Shown: one piece after another, positions 14,020 to 21,574 of the stretch
Numbering within the stretch: the first letter of the stretch is position 1
Layout: every line of letters starts with the position of its first letter
Source of the DNA: JACQHJ01 sp964624955
Lineage (GTDB): Bacteria; Patescibacteriota; Microgenomatia; Levybacterales; UBA12049
Direction of reading: 5' to 3'
Length of the DNA: 32,877 bases
NCBI GenBank assembly: GCA_964624955.1
Contig: CAZUZF010000005.1
Location: 1 to 32,877, forward strand
The notes under the pieces: model-generated
Database searches by the model: none
Seen by the model: the letters and a program-made list of their open reading frames with translations, nothing else
Told to the model about the DNA's origin: nothing
Program-made: the position numbers and the translations under genes

Positions 14020-15352
14020 TCCCAAGTTGTGAGCTTATAATATTTTGTCCTAACTTTTCCTTATTCTCTTCTTCATTCCAGATCTTAACCACTCCGTATA
14101 AACCATCGTATCCAGGATGAATTACAATCTCTCCCTTTCTTACCTTCTCAACTCCCTGAGCTACCTTCTCCCCTGCTTGACCCTTAATATCATCAATTGG
14201 AACTTTTAACAAAACATTAATTTCTGATCCAAAAGTCAGACAAAGTTTGTCAAACAACTCTTTAACTCTTAAGGAAGAGACAGTGGAAGAAAGACTTTCT
14301 GCAATAATCTCATTTAAAGGAACCAGTTTTACAAAAGGGGGATGAATTTTAGAAGGATCAACTATCCATTTAACACCACTATTGTTTAATTTTGAAACTT
14401 CTTTGGAAAATCCACGTTTTGCCAAATCTTCAACTCTGTGCATAACGCCAACAGTTAAGGGTTTTTTGCAAACTGGACAAATTGTACCTTCTTTTCTGGT
14501 TAAATCGGGCGTTTGGAAATAGTTGCAGTTTCGATGTCCAGTGTAATGGTATTTTCCTTCTTCTGGATAAAACTCAATTGTATAGCCAATTTTAAATTTG
14601 GCTTTGGGATCTTTCTTAATCGCATCGCTTATATCTTTATAAGTGATCTCTTTCGTTTTATCTTCTCTGGTCATAAAAACAGTTGCTTCTCTTCCCATTT
14701 TTGCAGGAGAATGAGCGTCTGAAAAAGAAAGAATGGACCTATTGCCTAAATCTTTTATCTGCCAGTTCATATATGGATCAGAAGAAAGTCCTGTTTCAAC
14801 TCCGTAGATTTCTCTAGCAAACTCTCCGAAACACTCTTCAACACTGTCAAAGCCTGAATTTGAACCAAACATTGAAAACCAGGGAGTATAAATATGACAC
14901 GGAATAACCATTGCATGTTCATCAATTGAGAAAACAAGTTCGCAAAGATTAATTGAAGAAAGCCCGATGATAGGTCTTCCATCAGAACCCAAATTGCACC
15001 CTCTTTTAATTAACTCTTGATTTATTTTTTCGCAAGTTTCAATATTGGGAGAAAAAATTAAATTGTGTATTCTTCTAACTTTTCCTCCTTGGGAATAAAT
15101 ACTTGAAACTTCAACAGAAAGTAAAAATCTCATATTAGAGGTTTTATCTGTCTTTAGTCTAAACAAACCCTGCTGTGCCTCTTCCAAGCTTTGCTTTATC
15201 TCCCTAATCCACATAGGGTGGGTCCAGTCACCGGTTGAGAGAAGATTTAAACCTTTTTTGGTAGCCCAGAAAGCCATAGTGGGAAGATTCATGTCCTTTG
15301 ATACAGCCCTTGAATATTTTGAGTGAAGATGAAGATCAGCAATTATTTCCAT
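14009..15352 (-). CDS. Endonuclease Q-like PHP-domain DNA repair nuclease
   Basis: This 447-residue protein begins with a PHP metal-site motif (DLHLHSKYS) and continues with LSTGDWTHPMW, VSSIYSQGGKVRRIHNLIF and LSFSDAHSP. It then has a zinc-ribbon-like part (HRNC...CPVCKKPL) followed by VGVMHRVEDLAKR. This order and length match the endonuclease Q family, first described in Thermococcales. It nicks DNA 5' of deaminated bases such as uracil and hypoxanthine and abasic sites. The protein ends in SSQLGIDF, which resembles the beta-clamp hexapeptide motif. An extended -10 box ends 6 nt before ATG 15352. A truncated copy of its first 30 codons lies at 16747-16836. Confidence 0.82.
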   Translation of the reverse strand: MEIIADLHLHSKYSRAVSKDMNLPTMAFWATKKGLNLLSTGDWTHPMWIREIKQSLEEAQQGLFRLKTDKTSNMRFLLSVEVSSIYSQGGKVRRIHNLIFSPNIETCEKINQELIKRGCNLGSDGRPIIGLSSINLCELVFSIDEHAMVIPCHIYTPWFSMFGSNSGFDSVEECFGEFAREIYGVETGLSSDPYMNWQIKDLGNRSILSFSDAHSPAKMGREATVFMTREDKTKEITYKDISDAIKKDPKAKFKIGYTIEFYPEEGKYHYTGHRNCNYFQTPDLTRKEGTICPVCKKPLTVGVMHRVEDLAKRGFSKEVSKLNNSGVKWIVDPSKIHPPFVKLVPLNEIIAESLSSTVSSLRVKELFDKLCLTFGSEINVLLKVPIDDIKGQAGEKVAQGVEKVRKGEIVIHPGYDGLYGVVKIWNEEENKEKLGQNIISSQLGIDF

Positions 15353-15353
15353 A
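15264..15353. repeat. Direct repeat copy A (endoQ 5' end)
   Basis: This 90-bp stretch matches 16747-16836 at 85 of 90 positions without gaps. It holds the start codon and first 30 codons of endoQ. Confidence 0.92.
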
Positions 15354-15358
15354 GAGCC

Positions 15359-15367
15359 ATTTTAACA
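15359..15367 (-). promoter_or_regulatory. Extended -10 promoter of endoQ
   Basis: TGT-TAAAAT ends 6 nt before ATG 15352, which predicts a leaderless mRNA. Confidence 0.65.
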
Positions 15368-15506
15368 CAAGGAATTAGAACATGACTCCTTTACCTTTTC
15401 TGCTCATCGCATAGATCCGCAAACACATAGAGATACAACAGTACTTGTAGCTCCTGAGATGTTTGATCAAATTGGTGTAAACGTTAAAATCAGCACCTGT
15501 TCTTAA
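15366..15506 (+). pseudogene. C-terminal remnant of an unknown gene
   Basis: Between endoQ and the LamG gene the plus strand has 46 open codons that read like protein (EHDSFTFSAHRIDPQTHRD, then TTVLVAPEMFDQIGVNVKIS) and end in TAA. An in-frame TAA lies immediately upstream, and there is no start codon near the front. The opposite frames look less protein-like. I read this as the 3' end of a gene whose front was lost during rearrangement of this area. The short terminal pattern VKIS-x-C recalls the VRISFPC tail of the unknown protein at 2219-2725, but the likeness is too short to rely on. Confidence 0.45.
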
Positions 15507-15509
15507 TTC

Positions 15510-16592
15510 CTATCGACTTGCACACGAAGAAACTCGTACCCACCCTTCAGGAATACAGGAGTTTGGAAATGTTTTACACTGTCCAGTTTGTGGATTTCTG
15601 GCAGGAGTCAAAACTTGCACGCACTTCTTCTTTTTTCCAGGAGTTAAATAAGTTAAAGGCGGAATATTAGCATCAATAAAATCAACTACCCCATTTAAGA
15701 TATTTAAATCATATTTATAATATCCTTCGTCTTTAAAATTATCATCAAAGTGCCACAAAAATGCCGTGTATGCATCACTCACAAATGGTTCAGTTGGCCG
15801 AGGAAAACCTGTCCCTTGCATATAGTAACTAATATAGCGAAGTGTTCCGCTAGTTACTCTAACCTCATCAATATCAAGTGTAATATTGGGCAACGTTCCA
15901 CCAAATACAATACCTTGCGGATCTGGAAGTTTTATTGGGCATTCATTTGGTCCATAATAATTTCCCTCTGCAAGTTTGCCGTCAATCCAAAGTGCAAGAT
16001 AACAGTCTTTTGTGTCATACACATATCCAAACTCACCAGCCAGATGGTACCAGCGATTTGGTTTTAGAACAATAGTATTTTTATTACCAAGAGTTATTTG
16101 CGAATTTGTTTTTGTTAAAACAGAGGCATATGGTTTAAATGTTTGGTCTTTTTGTACATCAATATATAGACTGGCAATATTTGCCTGAGGTGTGGTAGTT
16201 GTATTTTGAAGCGAGACAAGATTCACTACTCCTGCTTTCGCAGAAGGACCAGAAAGTCCTTTAGAAACTCTAATAAATCCTTCAATAGTAAATTGTTCAC
16301 TGCGAGAAAAACTCCCTGGTTTGCTTTTAGACAAAGGCTGCACAGAACTTGGAACCGTAAATTCACTAGAAAATCTAATGGCTTTTTTAAATGCCAACAA
16401 AGTAGGCTGAGTTGGAACTGGAATTTTTTTAAATTTTATCTTAGAGGCAAATTGTCTAATATCCTGTTCTTGCCCAGAAACAAAAACTGTAAATGGTATT
16501 GCCAAAGCAAGTGTTAAAACTAATAAAAGCCCACGAGTTCTTTTATACGACGCTGTGGTAAAAAATTGAACCAATCTTTGTCGAAAACTCAT
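15510..16592 (-). CDS. Secreted LamG/concanavalin A-like protein
   Basis: The 360-residue protein has a basic N terminus, one membrane helix (LLLVLTLALAIPFTVFVSG), then QEQDIRQFA, the same anchor motif as in the DNRLRE protein. Residues about 95-260 form a LamG-type beta sandwich (FTIEGFIRVS, NRWYHLAGEFGYVYD, LALWIDGKLAEG, ITLDIDEVRVTSGTLRY), followed by AFLWHFDDNFKDEG. A C-terminal tail of about 45 residues has four cysteines (KKKKCVQVLTPARNP to SSCASR). Such domains bind carbohydrates or other surface ligands. It sits between a full and a truncated copy of the endoQ 5' end, so its arrival may be linked to that duplication. Confidence 0.78.
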   Translation of the reverse strand: MSFRQRLVQFFTTASYKRTRGLLLVLTLALAIPFTVFVSGQEQDIRQFASKIKFKKIPVPTQPTLLAFKKAIRFSSEFTVPSSVQPLSKSKPGSFSRSEQFTIEGFIRVSKGLSGPSAKAGVVNLVSLQNTTTTPQANIASLYIDVQKDQTFKPYASVLTKTNSQITLGNKNTIVLKPNRWYHLAGEFGYVYDTKDCYLALWIDGKLAEGNYYGPNECPIKLPDPQGIVFGGTLPNITLDIDEVRVTSGTLRYISYYMQGTGFPRPTEPFVSDAYTAFLWHFDDNFKDEGYYKYDLNILNGVVDFIDANIPPLTYLTPGKKKKCVQVLTPARNPQTGQCKTFPNSCIPEGWVRVSSCASR

Positions 16593-16601
16593 TCTATATA
16601 A

Positions 16602-16631
16602 AGTTTAATTTCTCCAACCCTTTTCTGTCAA
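16602..16631 (-). promoter_or_regulatory. Promoter of the LamG gene
   Basis: TTGACA (16626-16631), 18 bp, TAAACT (16602-16607), ending 9 nt before ATG 16592. Confidence 0.55.
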
Positions 16632-16679
16632 TCCCTACCCCTCCTCCCACATCCCTAATCACCTTACCCTCATTATCTA

Positions 16680-16835
16680 TTATCTTTCATTGACTTTTAC
16701 AAGACTGTTTATTAGTCTAGCATTTCTTTCCACAGTCTTTTTTTGTGCCCAGAAAGCCATAGTGGGAAGATTCATGTCCTTTGATACAGCCCTTGAATAC
16801 CTGGAGTGAAGATGAAGATCAGCAACAATTTCCAT
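16680..16835 (-). pseudogene. Truncated duplicate of the endoQ 5' end
   Basis: ATG 16835 opens a 51-codon frame whose first 30 residues (MEIVADLHLHSRYS...MAFWA) equal the start of the endonuclease Q protein with two conservative changes (Ile4 to Val, Lys12 to Arg). After that it runs into unrelated sequence and stops at 16680. The rest of the enzyme is missing, so it cannot be active. It keeps an extended -10 box (TGC-TAAAAT, 16842-16850) 6 nt before the ATG. Only 5 of 90 bases differ from the intact gene, so the duplication is recent or is kept similar by gene conversion. Confidence 0.85.
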
Positions 16836-16836
16836 A
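16747..16836. repeat. Direct repeat copy B (truncated endoQ 5' end)
   Basis: Same orientation as copy A at 15264-15353, 1483 bp away, with 85 of 90 bases identical. The homology ends within a few bases of codon 30 and just upstream of the start codon. Confidence 0.92.
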
Positions 16837-16854
16837 CTTGGATTTTAGCATATA

Positions 16855-17793
16855 TTAATCTATCAAAAGTCTATCTTCTAAAATTTCTTTCTGGAAGATA
16901 GATTCTTTTTCTAAATCTAAATTATTACCCCTATCCCAAACGCTTCCTATATATCTTTGTATAAGAACTGGTTTAAGATCTTCCCAAAACGTTTCTTTTT
17001 CTTCTATTTTCAATAGGTTTTTAAACTCAATGAGAAAGTGGTTGGCAAGATCTTTTTGATCATATTCACTTCTTAGTCTAATGTAAAAATAGGCAGTGTC
17101 ATAATAAATTGGGCCTTTTATCCCAGCATGCTCACCATCTATTATCCCAATTTTCTCATTTTCATAATAAAGCTGTCTTGGTGAAAAATCACCGTGTCCA
17201 ACACATGTTCTAACATTATTTTTATTTTTCTCCAAAACTAACAAAAGTTCATCCAAATTTAAACTTGATCTTGATGCCCAAAATTTTGCTGAATTATAAA
17301 GGCTTTCTCCAATAGGTTTTCTTTCTTTTTTGCTTTGATCTTTATAAAAATTCGAAGTTTTGCTAATTGGCAATGTCTCTATCTCCCTAATAGCAATGGC
17401 AATTCTTTTGATTTTAGAAGAAAGCATTGAAATATTTAAAACATTATTCTCTACAAAAGGTTCTCCCATAAATTTTTCTTCAATAAGATAAAAAAGATTG
17501 CCGTAGTTTCCAAAGGAAAGGTTTTGGGGAACAGTAAAATTTTGCCTATATTTTAAATGTGTTGAATGTACTACCTCATTCCAATAGTATTCATTTTTCG
17601 TATGAGTTGAAGTAGTTTTCGTTGAAGCAAGTTTGAAAATTGCATCTTTGTTTTGGTATTTCCCAATTGCTATAACGTGTCGCCAGGGTTGGAAAATTTG
17701 TTGTATCTCAAAACCAATGCTTTTTAAAAATTGATTAAGTTTTTTGCCATCAATATTTCTTTTCTTGGGTCTCCCAAACTTGCTTTTAGACAT
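16855..17793 (-). CDS. Aminoglycoside phosphotransferase-like kinase
   Basis: The 312-residue protein has the APH/choline-kinase fold signature near residue 200: VGHGDFSPRQLYY as the catalytic loop, with Asp as base and Gln where Asn is usual, followed by IGIIDGEHAGIKGPIYYD as the metal-binding segment. An N-lobe lysine region (YQNKDAIFKLAS) precedes it. It should transfer phosphate from ATP to a small hydroxylated molecule; the substrate is unknown and antibiotic resistance should not be assumed. The first 15 residues are strongly basic. An extended -10 box (TGC-TAAAAT, 17803-17811) ends 9 nt before ATG 17793. Confidence 0.8.
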   Translation of the reverse strand: MSKSKFGRPKKRNIDGKKLNQFLKSIGFEIQQIFQPWRHVIAIGKYQNKDAIFKLASTKTTSTHTKNEYYWNEVVHSTHLKYRQNFTVPQNLSFGNYGNLFYLIEEKFMGEPFVENNVLNISMLSSKIKRIAIAIREIETLPISKTSNFYKDQSKKERKPIGESLYNSAKFWASRSSLNLDELLLVLEKNKNNVRTCVGHGDFSPRQLYYENEKIGIIDGEHAGIKGPIYYDTAYFYIRLRSEYDQKDLANHFLIEFKNLLKIEEKETFWEDLKPVLIQRYIGSVWDRGNNLDLEKESIFQKEILEDRLLID

Positions 17794-17802
17794 ATTGAGG
17801 CA

Positions 17803-17839
17803 ATTTTAGCATATAAAAGATAAGAGTTAATGCTATAAT
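17803..17839. promoter_or_regulatory. Divergent extended -10 promoters
   Basis: TGC-TAAAAT (minus, 17803-17811) serves the kinase-like gene, ending 9 nt before ATG 17793. TGC-TATAAT (plus, 17831-17839) serves the TPR gene, ending 6 nt before ATG 17846. Confidence 0.7.
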
Positions 17840-17845
17840 CTCCAT

Positions 17846-18526
17846 ATGTCAGCAATAGATCTTCATAAAAAAGCAGAGGATGCGAGAGAAAACGATAGCC
17901 ACCTAGATGCCCTAAAGTTTATTGAAGATGCTATAGTTGAATATCAAAAAGAAAAAGACTATCCTGGTCTTTGTGAGATTTTACAAAGCAAAGTTTTAAC
18001 CTACAAGCACTTCTTTTTAATTACAAAAGATAAGGTTTTTGCAATCCTTGCAAAAAATACTGCCAAAACAAGCTTTGAGATAGCCATGGAGTATGGTCTT
18101 TCTGAAAAATTAGGATCTTGTTATTTTAGGCTTGGTGAGATAGAGATGCTTTTTAAAAATTTTCAAAATGCAATTAAAAACTACCAAAAAGCACTACAGA
18201 ATTACTCTGGAACTAATGCCCAAAAAGGAGATTACACTTACCATTTAGGAGAGGCGTTATATAGAAGTGGAGAAAAAGATAAAGGTTTGGAAACTATTTT
18301 ACAAGGTTTAAAATTAATTGAACAAAATTTAAGTGACGTTGATCCTTTTCTTGCCCATGTTTGGCAATCAGGATGTTATTTAACTCTTTTTGATCTTTTA
18401 CGAAATAGCCAACCCTATAAAGCAAAAGACTATCTTAAAAAAGCGGAAGAAATTATCTCTTCTGATGAAAAACTAGTAATACGAAAAAGACAATTACGAC
18501 AACTCCAAAGTAAATTTAATTCTTGA
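17846..18526 (+). CDS. Tetratricopeptide repeat protein
   Basis: The 226-residue protein is all-helical with TPR-like repeats. Examples are AEDARENDSHLDALKFIEDAIVE in part (about 8-33), a helical pair around ILAKNTAKTSFEIAMEYGL, GSCYFRLGEIEMLFKNFQNA (about 92-111) and GDYTYHLGEALYRSGEKDKG (about 130-150). TPR arrays bind partner proteins; the partner is not evident. It is cytoplasmic, with no signal or membrane segment. It has its own leaderless-type promoter and is followed by the 67-residue unknown gene after 45 nt. Confidence 0.75.
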   Translation: MSAIDLHKKAEDARENDSHLDALKFIEDAIVEYQKEKDYPGLCEILQSKVLTYKHFFLITKDKVFAILAKNTAKTSFEIAMEYGLSEKLGSCYFRLGEIEMLFKNFQNAIKNYQKALQNYSGTNAQKGDYTYHLGEALYRSGEKDKGLETILQGLKLIEQNLSDVDPFLAHVWQSGCYLTLFDLLRNSQPYKAKDYLKKAEEIISSDEKLVIRKRQLRQLQSKFNS

Positions 18527-18571
18527 CATAAAGCCTCATTGATAAAATAATTAATATATAGAATTTATTTT

Positions 18572-18775
18572 ATGGCATTACCTAGAGCCGAAAGACATCC
18601 TATTGATAGGCTGTCATTTATACAAAGATCAACTGTAATGGATAGTATTCGTACAGCTTGTGCAACTGGAGATCCGCAGGATATCGAAAAAGCAAAAATA
18701 TTTGCAAGAAGAAAAGGAAGGGTAATGGGATTTGTTGCTAGTGCAGTTTTATTTAATGCGGAGCGAAAACCCTAG
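18572..18775 (+). CDS. Unknown protein, 67 residues
   Basis: A small basic protein (MALPRAERHPIDRLSFIQR at the start) that may form two or three helices, with one hydrophobic stretch near the C terminus (GFVASAVLFNAE). No family is recognised. A TTGACA (18523-18528) lies at the end of the TPR gene, but the -10 box is unclear (TATAGA at 18557-18562 is one option), so its promoter is not settled. The stop is 1 nt from the convergent ligase stop. Confidence 0.5.
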   Translation: MALPRAERHPIDRLSFIQRSTVMDSIRTACATGDPQDIEKAKIFARRKGRVMGFVASAVLFNAERKP

Positions 18776-18776
18776 G

Positions 18777-20501
18777 CTACTTTTTCCCCTGCTGTTTAAA
18801 CATTTCGATCAGTTCCTCAACACTTGTTGCATCTTCTGCTTTTTTATCAGATCCTCTAAAAGAAACAAGCCTTGGAAATCTTAGGGCATATCCTGGTTCT
18901 GTTTCTGTTTTACCTGCTGTATGAACCGGGCTTTTCGTTATCTCATCAGCCAAAACTTCAATGACAATTTCTGGCTTTATCCAAACAGATGGAACGATAA
19001 GTGAGTTTACTCTTGCAGGTTTATTCTCCACCCTTATCCTATCAGCCCTTTTGTGTATTTCCCTCCATTCTTCATCAGTGAGTCCTGTTCCAATTTTTGA
19101 AACAGTTACAAATTCATCATTAGACTTATCATATACACCAACAAGTAAAGCTCCTGCTCCAAATGCAGTTCTTTTACCTTTTCCTGTTATATAACCTAAG
19201 ATTACGCAGTCTATTGTGTCATTTAACTCACCACTACTGTGTCTTTTAAGTTTTACCCAGTTAAAGTTTCTTGCGCCTGCCTCATATGGACTACCCAGTC
19301 TTTTTACTACAACACCCTCTAAACCCTTAGAGATTGCATCCTCAAGTAGTAAATTTAGGGTTTTTGGATCTTTTACAATTTGATTTTTTGTTCTAATTAG
19401 TACTCCATCTTCAATAATTGTTTTTGAAAGAATCTCCATTCTTTTTCTTAAAGGCTCATCTATCAAAGACTTTCCATCTTTATATAAAATGTCAAAGACA
19501 AAGGCTTTTAAGGGTAAGGTTTTGGCCATTTCCTCAATACCATGTTTTCTTCTTCTTTTAGTAGTTTCCTGGAAAGGTAGAAACTCTTCAGAGTCTGGGT
19601 TATAAGCCAGTGCTTCAGTATCTAAAATTGCAGTTTCTGCTTTTATTTGTTTTTTAGAAGCTTCTATAAGTTCGGGAAACATATGGGTCATTTCCTCAAG
19701 ATTTCTTGAAAACATCCTAATTTTATCTTTATCTTTATGCACTTGAATCCTAATTCCATCCATTTTGGGCTGGCTATCCACTGCTCCCATTTTCTCAATT
19801 ACCTTTTGGGCACTTGGCAACCTTTCACAAAGCTCACTTCTTATTGGAGAGCCAACTCTAACATCCAATTTCTCAACTCCAGTCAGTCCTTTTTCCCACA
19901 AAGTTTTTGCAATTAAACCCAAATCTGAAGTCTTGTTATATGCTCCCTCCAAAAGCTTTCTTTTGGTTTTATCTCCCAATTTTGCAGTAGCCAGGGCATC
20001 TAATACGGTTGGGTCTCCAATTCCTAAGCGCGTATTTCCCAAAGGAATTCTGACTAAGTGTTTTGCCGAAATTAAATCCATTTTGGACAAAAGATCTGCC
20101 AAAAGTTTTTGCCTTTTCTCAACAGTTCCCTCTCCTTTTGTATTGGCAATTTCAGTTAATGTTTTATGAACCTCTAAAACAGAAATGTTTCCGTCTTTTG
20201 ACTTTTTGGCAAACTGACTTGCGGCAAGACCCATATCACCTAAGCTATTAAACTGTCTTGTAACTTCTTCTGGGTTTACTCCAAAAGCAGAAGCTATAGC
20301 TTTAGCTACATTTTTTTCAGCCATCCCAATCTCTAGGGGAACAAAAAAAGGAGCAAGTCTTCCTTGAATTAGATAGCAGATTTTATCAATTTCTTCTTTA
20401 GGCGTATTTTTAAAAAGATCTGCAAGAATTTCAATTAAAGAAAGCCTGGATGAGGTTTTTTCCAATCTTTCAAAATATTGACTAAGTTTACTAAATTTCA
20501 T
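18777..20501 (-). CDS. lig: ATP-dependent DNA ligase, archaeal type
   Basis: The 574-residue protein has the three-part architecture of archaeal and eukaryotic DNA ligase I: an all-helical DNA-binding domain (1-220), the nucleotidyltransferase domain with motif I PKMDGIR (Lys246 takes the AMP), motif III AILDTEALAYNP, motif IV LEGVVVKRLGSPYEAG, motif V WVKLKRH, and an OB-fold domain ending in YALRFPRLVSFRGSDK. It seals nicks with ATP, unlike the NAD-dependent LigA that is standard in bacteria. It starts 1 nt after the Fic stop (TGA-T-ATG), so it is coupled to Fic in one transcript. An additional LigA elsewhere in the genome would be expected. Confidence 0.95.
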   Translation of the reverse strand: MKFSKLSQYFERLEKTSSRLSLIEILADLFKNTPKEEIDKICYLIQGRLAPFFVPLEIGMAEKNVAKAIASAFGVNPEEVTRQFNSLGDMGLAASQFAKKSKDGNISVLEVHKTLTEIANTKGEGTVEKRQKLLADLLSKMDLISAKHLVRIPLGNTRLGIGDPTVLDALATAKLGDKTKRKLLEGAYNKTSDLGLIAKTLWEKGLTGVEKLDVRVGSPIRSELCERLPSAQKVIEKMGAVDSQPKMDGIRIQVHKDKDKIRMFSRNLEEMTHMFPELIEASKKQIKAETAILDTEALAYNPDSEEFLPFQETTKRRRKHGIEEMAKTLPLKAFVFDILYKDGKSLIDEPLRKRMEILSKTIIEDGVLIRTKNQIVKDPKTLNLLLEDAISKGLEGVVVKRLGSPYEAGARNFNWVKLKRHSSGELNDTIDCVILGYITGKGKRTAFGAGALLVGVYDKSNDEFVTVSKIGTGLTDEEWREIHKRADRIRVENKPARVNSLIVPSVWIKPEIVIEVLADEITKSPVHTAGKTETEPGYALRFPRLVSFRGSDKKAEDATSVEELIEMFKQQGKK

Positions 20502-20502
20502 A

Positions 20503-21546
20503 TCAAGACATTATATACTTTGCGCCTTTTGTTACTCCATGCTTTTTTATTATCCCATTCTTTAAAAGTCCCTTTAATTCATTTAAGATTGTATCTTCCG
20601 AAATCATAGGGAAAAGACCTTCAAAAGCTTGATTTTGAAGATATCCTATTTTTTGGATATATTCAATAATCTTTAGTTGTCTTGCAGAAAGTAAAATTGG
20701 TTTTCCTCCCAATTTTTCTTTTAATTTTGCATCAATTGAAATACTTTCAACCTTTTCCCGTATCTTAGATAGTTCAACCGAAAGACCAAAAGTGAAATAC
20801 TCAAGCCAGTTGGTTAAATCTCCATCGTTTTTTTCAACACTTTGCAAAGCCTCATAATATGAATATGCATCTTTATCAAAGTATTCCTCTAAAGAAAAAA
20901 ACTTTCTGATGTCATAATCTTTTAAATACAAAATTAATGTTGCAAAAGCCCTTGCTACTCTTCCGTTTCCATCCAAAAAGGGGTGGATTCTGACAAACTC
21001 AAAATGAACAATTCCACTCTCCAAAACTGGATGAACGTCCAACTCCTGGGCGCTTTCTATAAAGTCTAATAATTCCTTTATCTGGAATGGAACTGCAACA
21101 GCCAAAGGAGGTCTAAAACTAATTTGCCCAGTATGACTATTTTTAACAACAACTTGCGTTTTTCTGTATATTCCCTGCTGGGAAGCGTCTAATATCTTAT
21201 CTACTGTAATAGAATGAATTTTTTTAATAATATCCTCGTTTATTTTTATATCTTTTGGAATACTTGAGATGTACTCAAGTACTTTTCTATAGTTTATTAC
21301 CTCCTGGATATCTCTGTCTCTTGCTGCAATATCCTGTCCCATTAATACTTTCTCTGCTTGAGATAAATTAAGCTCATTTCCTTCTATGTGAGTTCCGAAA
21401 TGAACGCTTCTAACCATGGCGTTTTCCCTAAACTCTTTTTCAAAATATGGAAGAAGTGGAGCATGATCAATTACTTCTTTAGAAGCTTCAATACTGCCAA
21501 TATTTTTAAGTATTTTATTGGTTATCAAATACTTTGGCTTATACAT
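20503..21546 (-). CDS. Fic family protein with C-terminal winged helix
   Basis: The 347-residue protein has the Fic active-site motif HPFLDGNGRVAR (His is the catalytic base, residues about 193-204). It also has an N-terminal THIEGNELNLS segment like the inhibitory helix of class II Fic proteins, in which a glutamate blocks ATP binding. The C-terminal 65 residues (LSARQLKIIEYIQKIGYLQ, then a DTILNELKGLLKNGII helix) look like a winged helix. Fic enzymes usually transfer AMP to a protein hydroxyl. The target is unknown, and the winged helix may give DNA binding or autoregulation. The ligase gene follows with a 1-nt gap. Confidence 0.9.
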   Translation of the reverse strand: MYKPKYLITNKILKNIGSIEASKEVIDHAPLLPYFEKEFRENAMVRSVHFGTHIEGNELNLSQAEKVLMGQDIAARDRDIQEVINYRKVLEYISSIPKDIKINEDIIKKIHSITVDKILDASQQGIYRKTQVVVKNSHTGQISFRPPLAVAVPFQIKELLDFIESAQELDVHPVLESGIVHFEFVRIHPFLDGNGRVARAFATLILYLKDYDIRKFFSLEEYFDKDAYSYYEALQSVEKNDGDLTNWLEYFTFGLSVELSKIREKVESISIDAKLKEKLGGKPILLSARQLKIIEYIQKIGYLQNQAFEGLFPMISEDTILNELKGLLKNGIIKKHGVTKGAKYIMS

Positions 21547-21554
21547 AAAATCTT

Positions 21555-21570
21555 TGCTATAATTATAGCA
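21555..21570. promoter_or_regulatory. Symmetric bidirectional -10 promoter
   Basis: TGCTATAATTATAGCA is a perfect 16-bp palindrome holding back-to-back TGC-TATAAT boxes. The rightward box ends 11 nt before ATG 21575 and the leftward box ends 15 nt before ATG 21546. Confidence 0.8.
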
Positions 21571-21574
21571 TTAT

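Noticed and set aside
16701..16739. 8-bp inverted repeat AAGACTGT and ACAGTCTT as possible mobile-element ends
   Set aside because: The arms are short, 23 bp apart, enclose no gene and have no target-site duplication.
16855..17793. An antibiotic-resistance aminoglycoside phosphotransferase
   Set aside because: Only the fold signature is present; the substrate cannot be inferred, and the family includes many other small-molecule kinases.
19765..20169. A 134-codon open frame on the plus strand
   Set aside because: Antisense of the DNA ligase coding region with no promoter or start context, and no recognisable domain.
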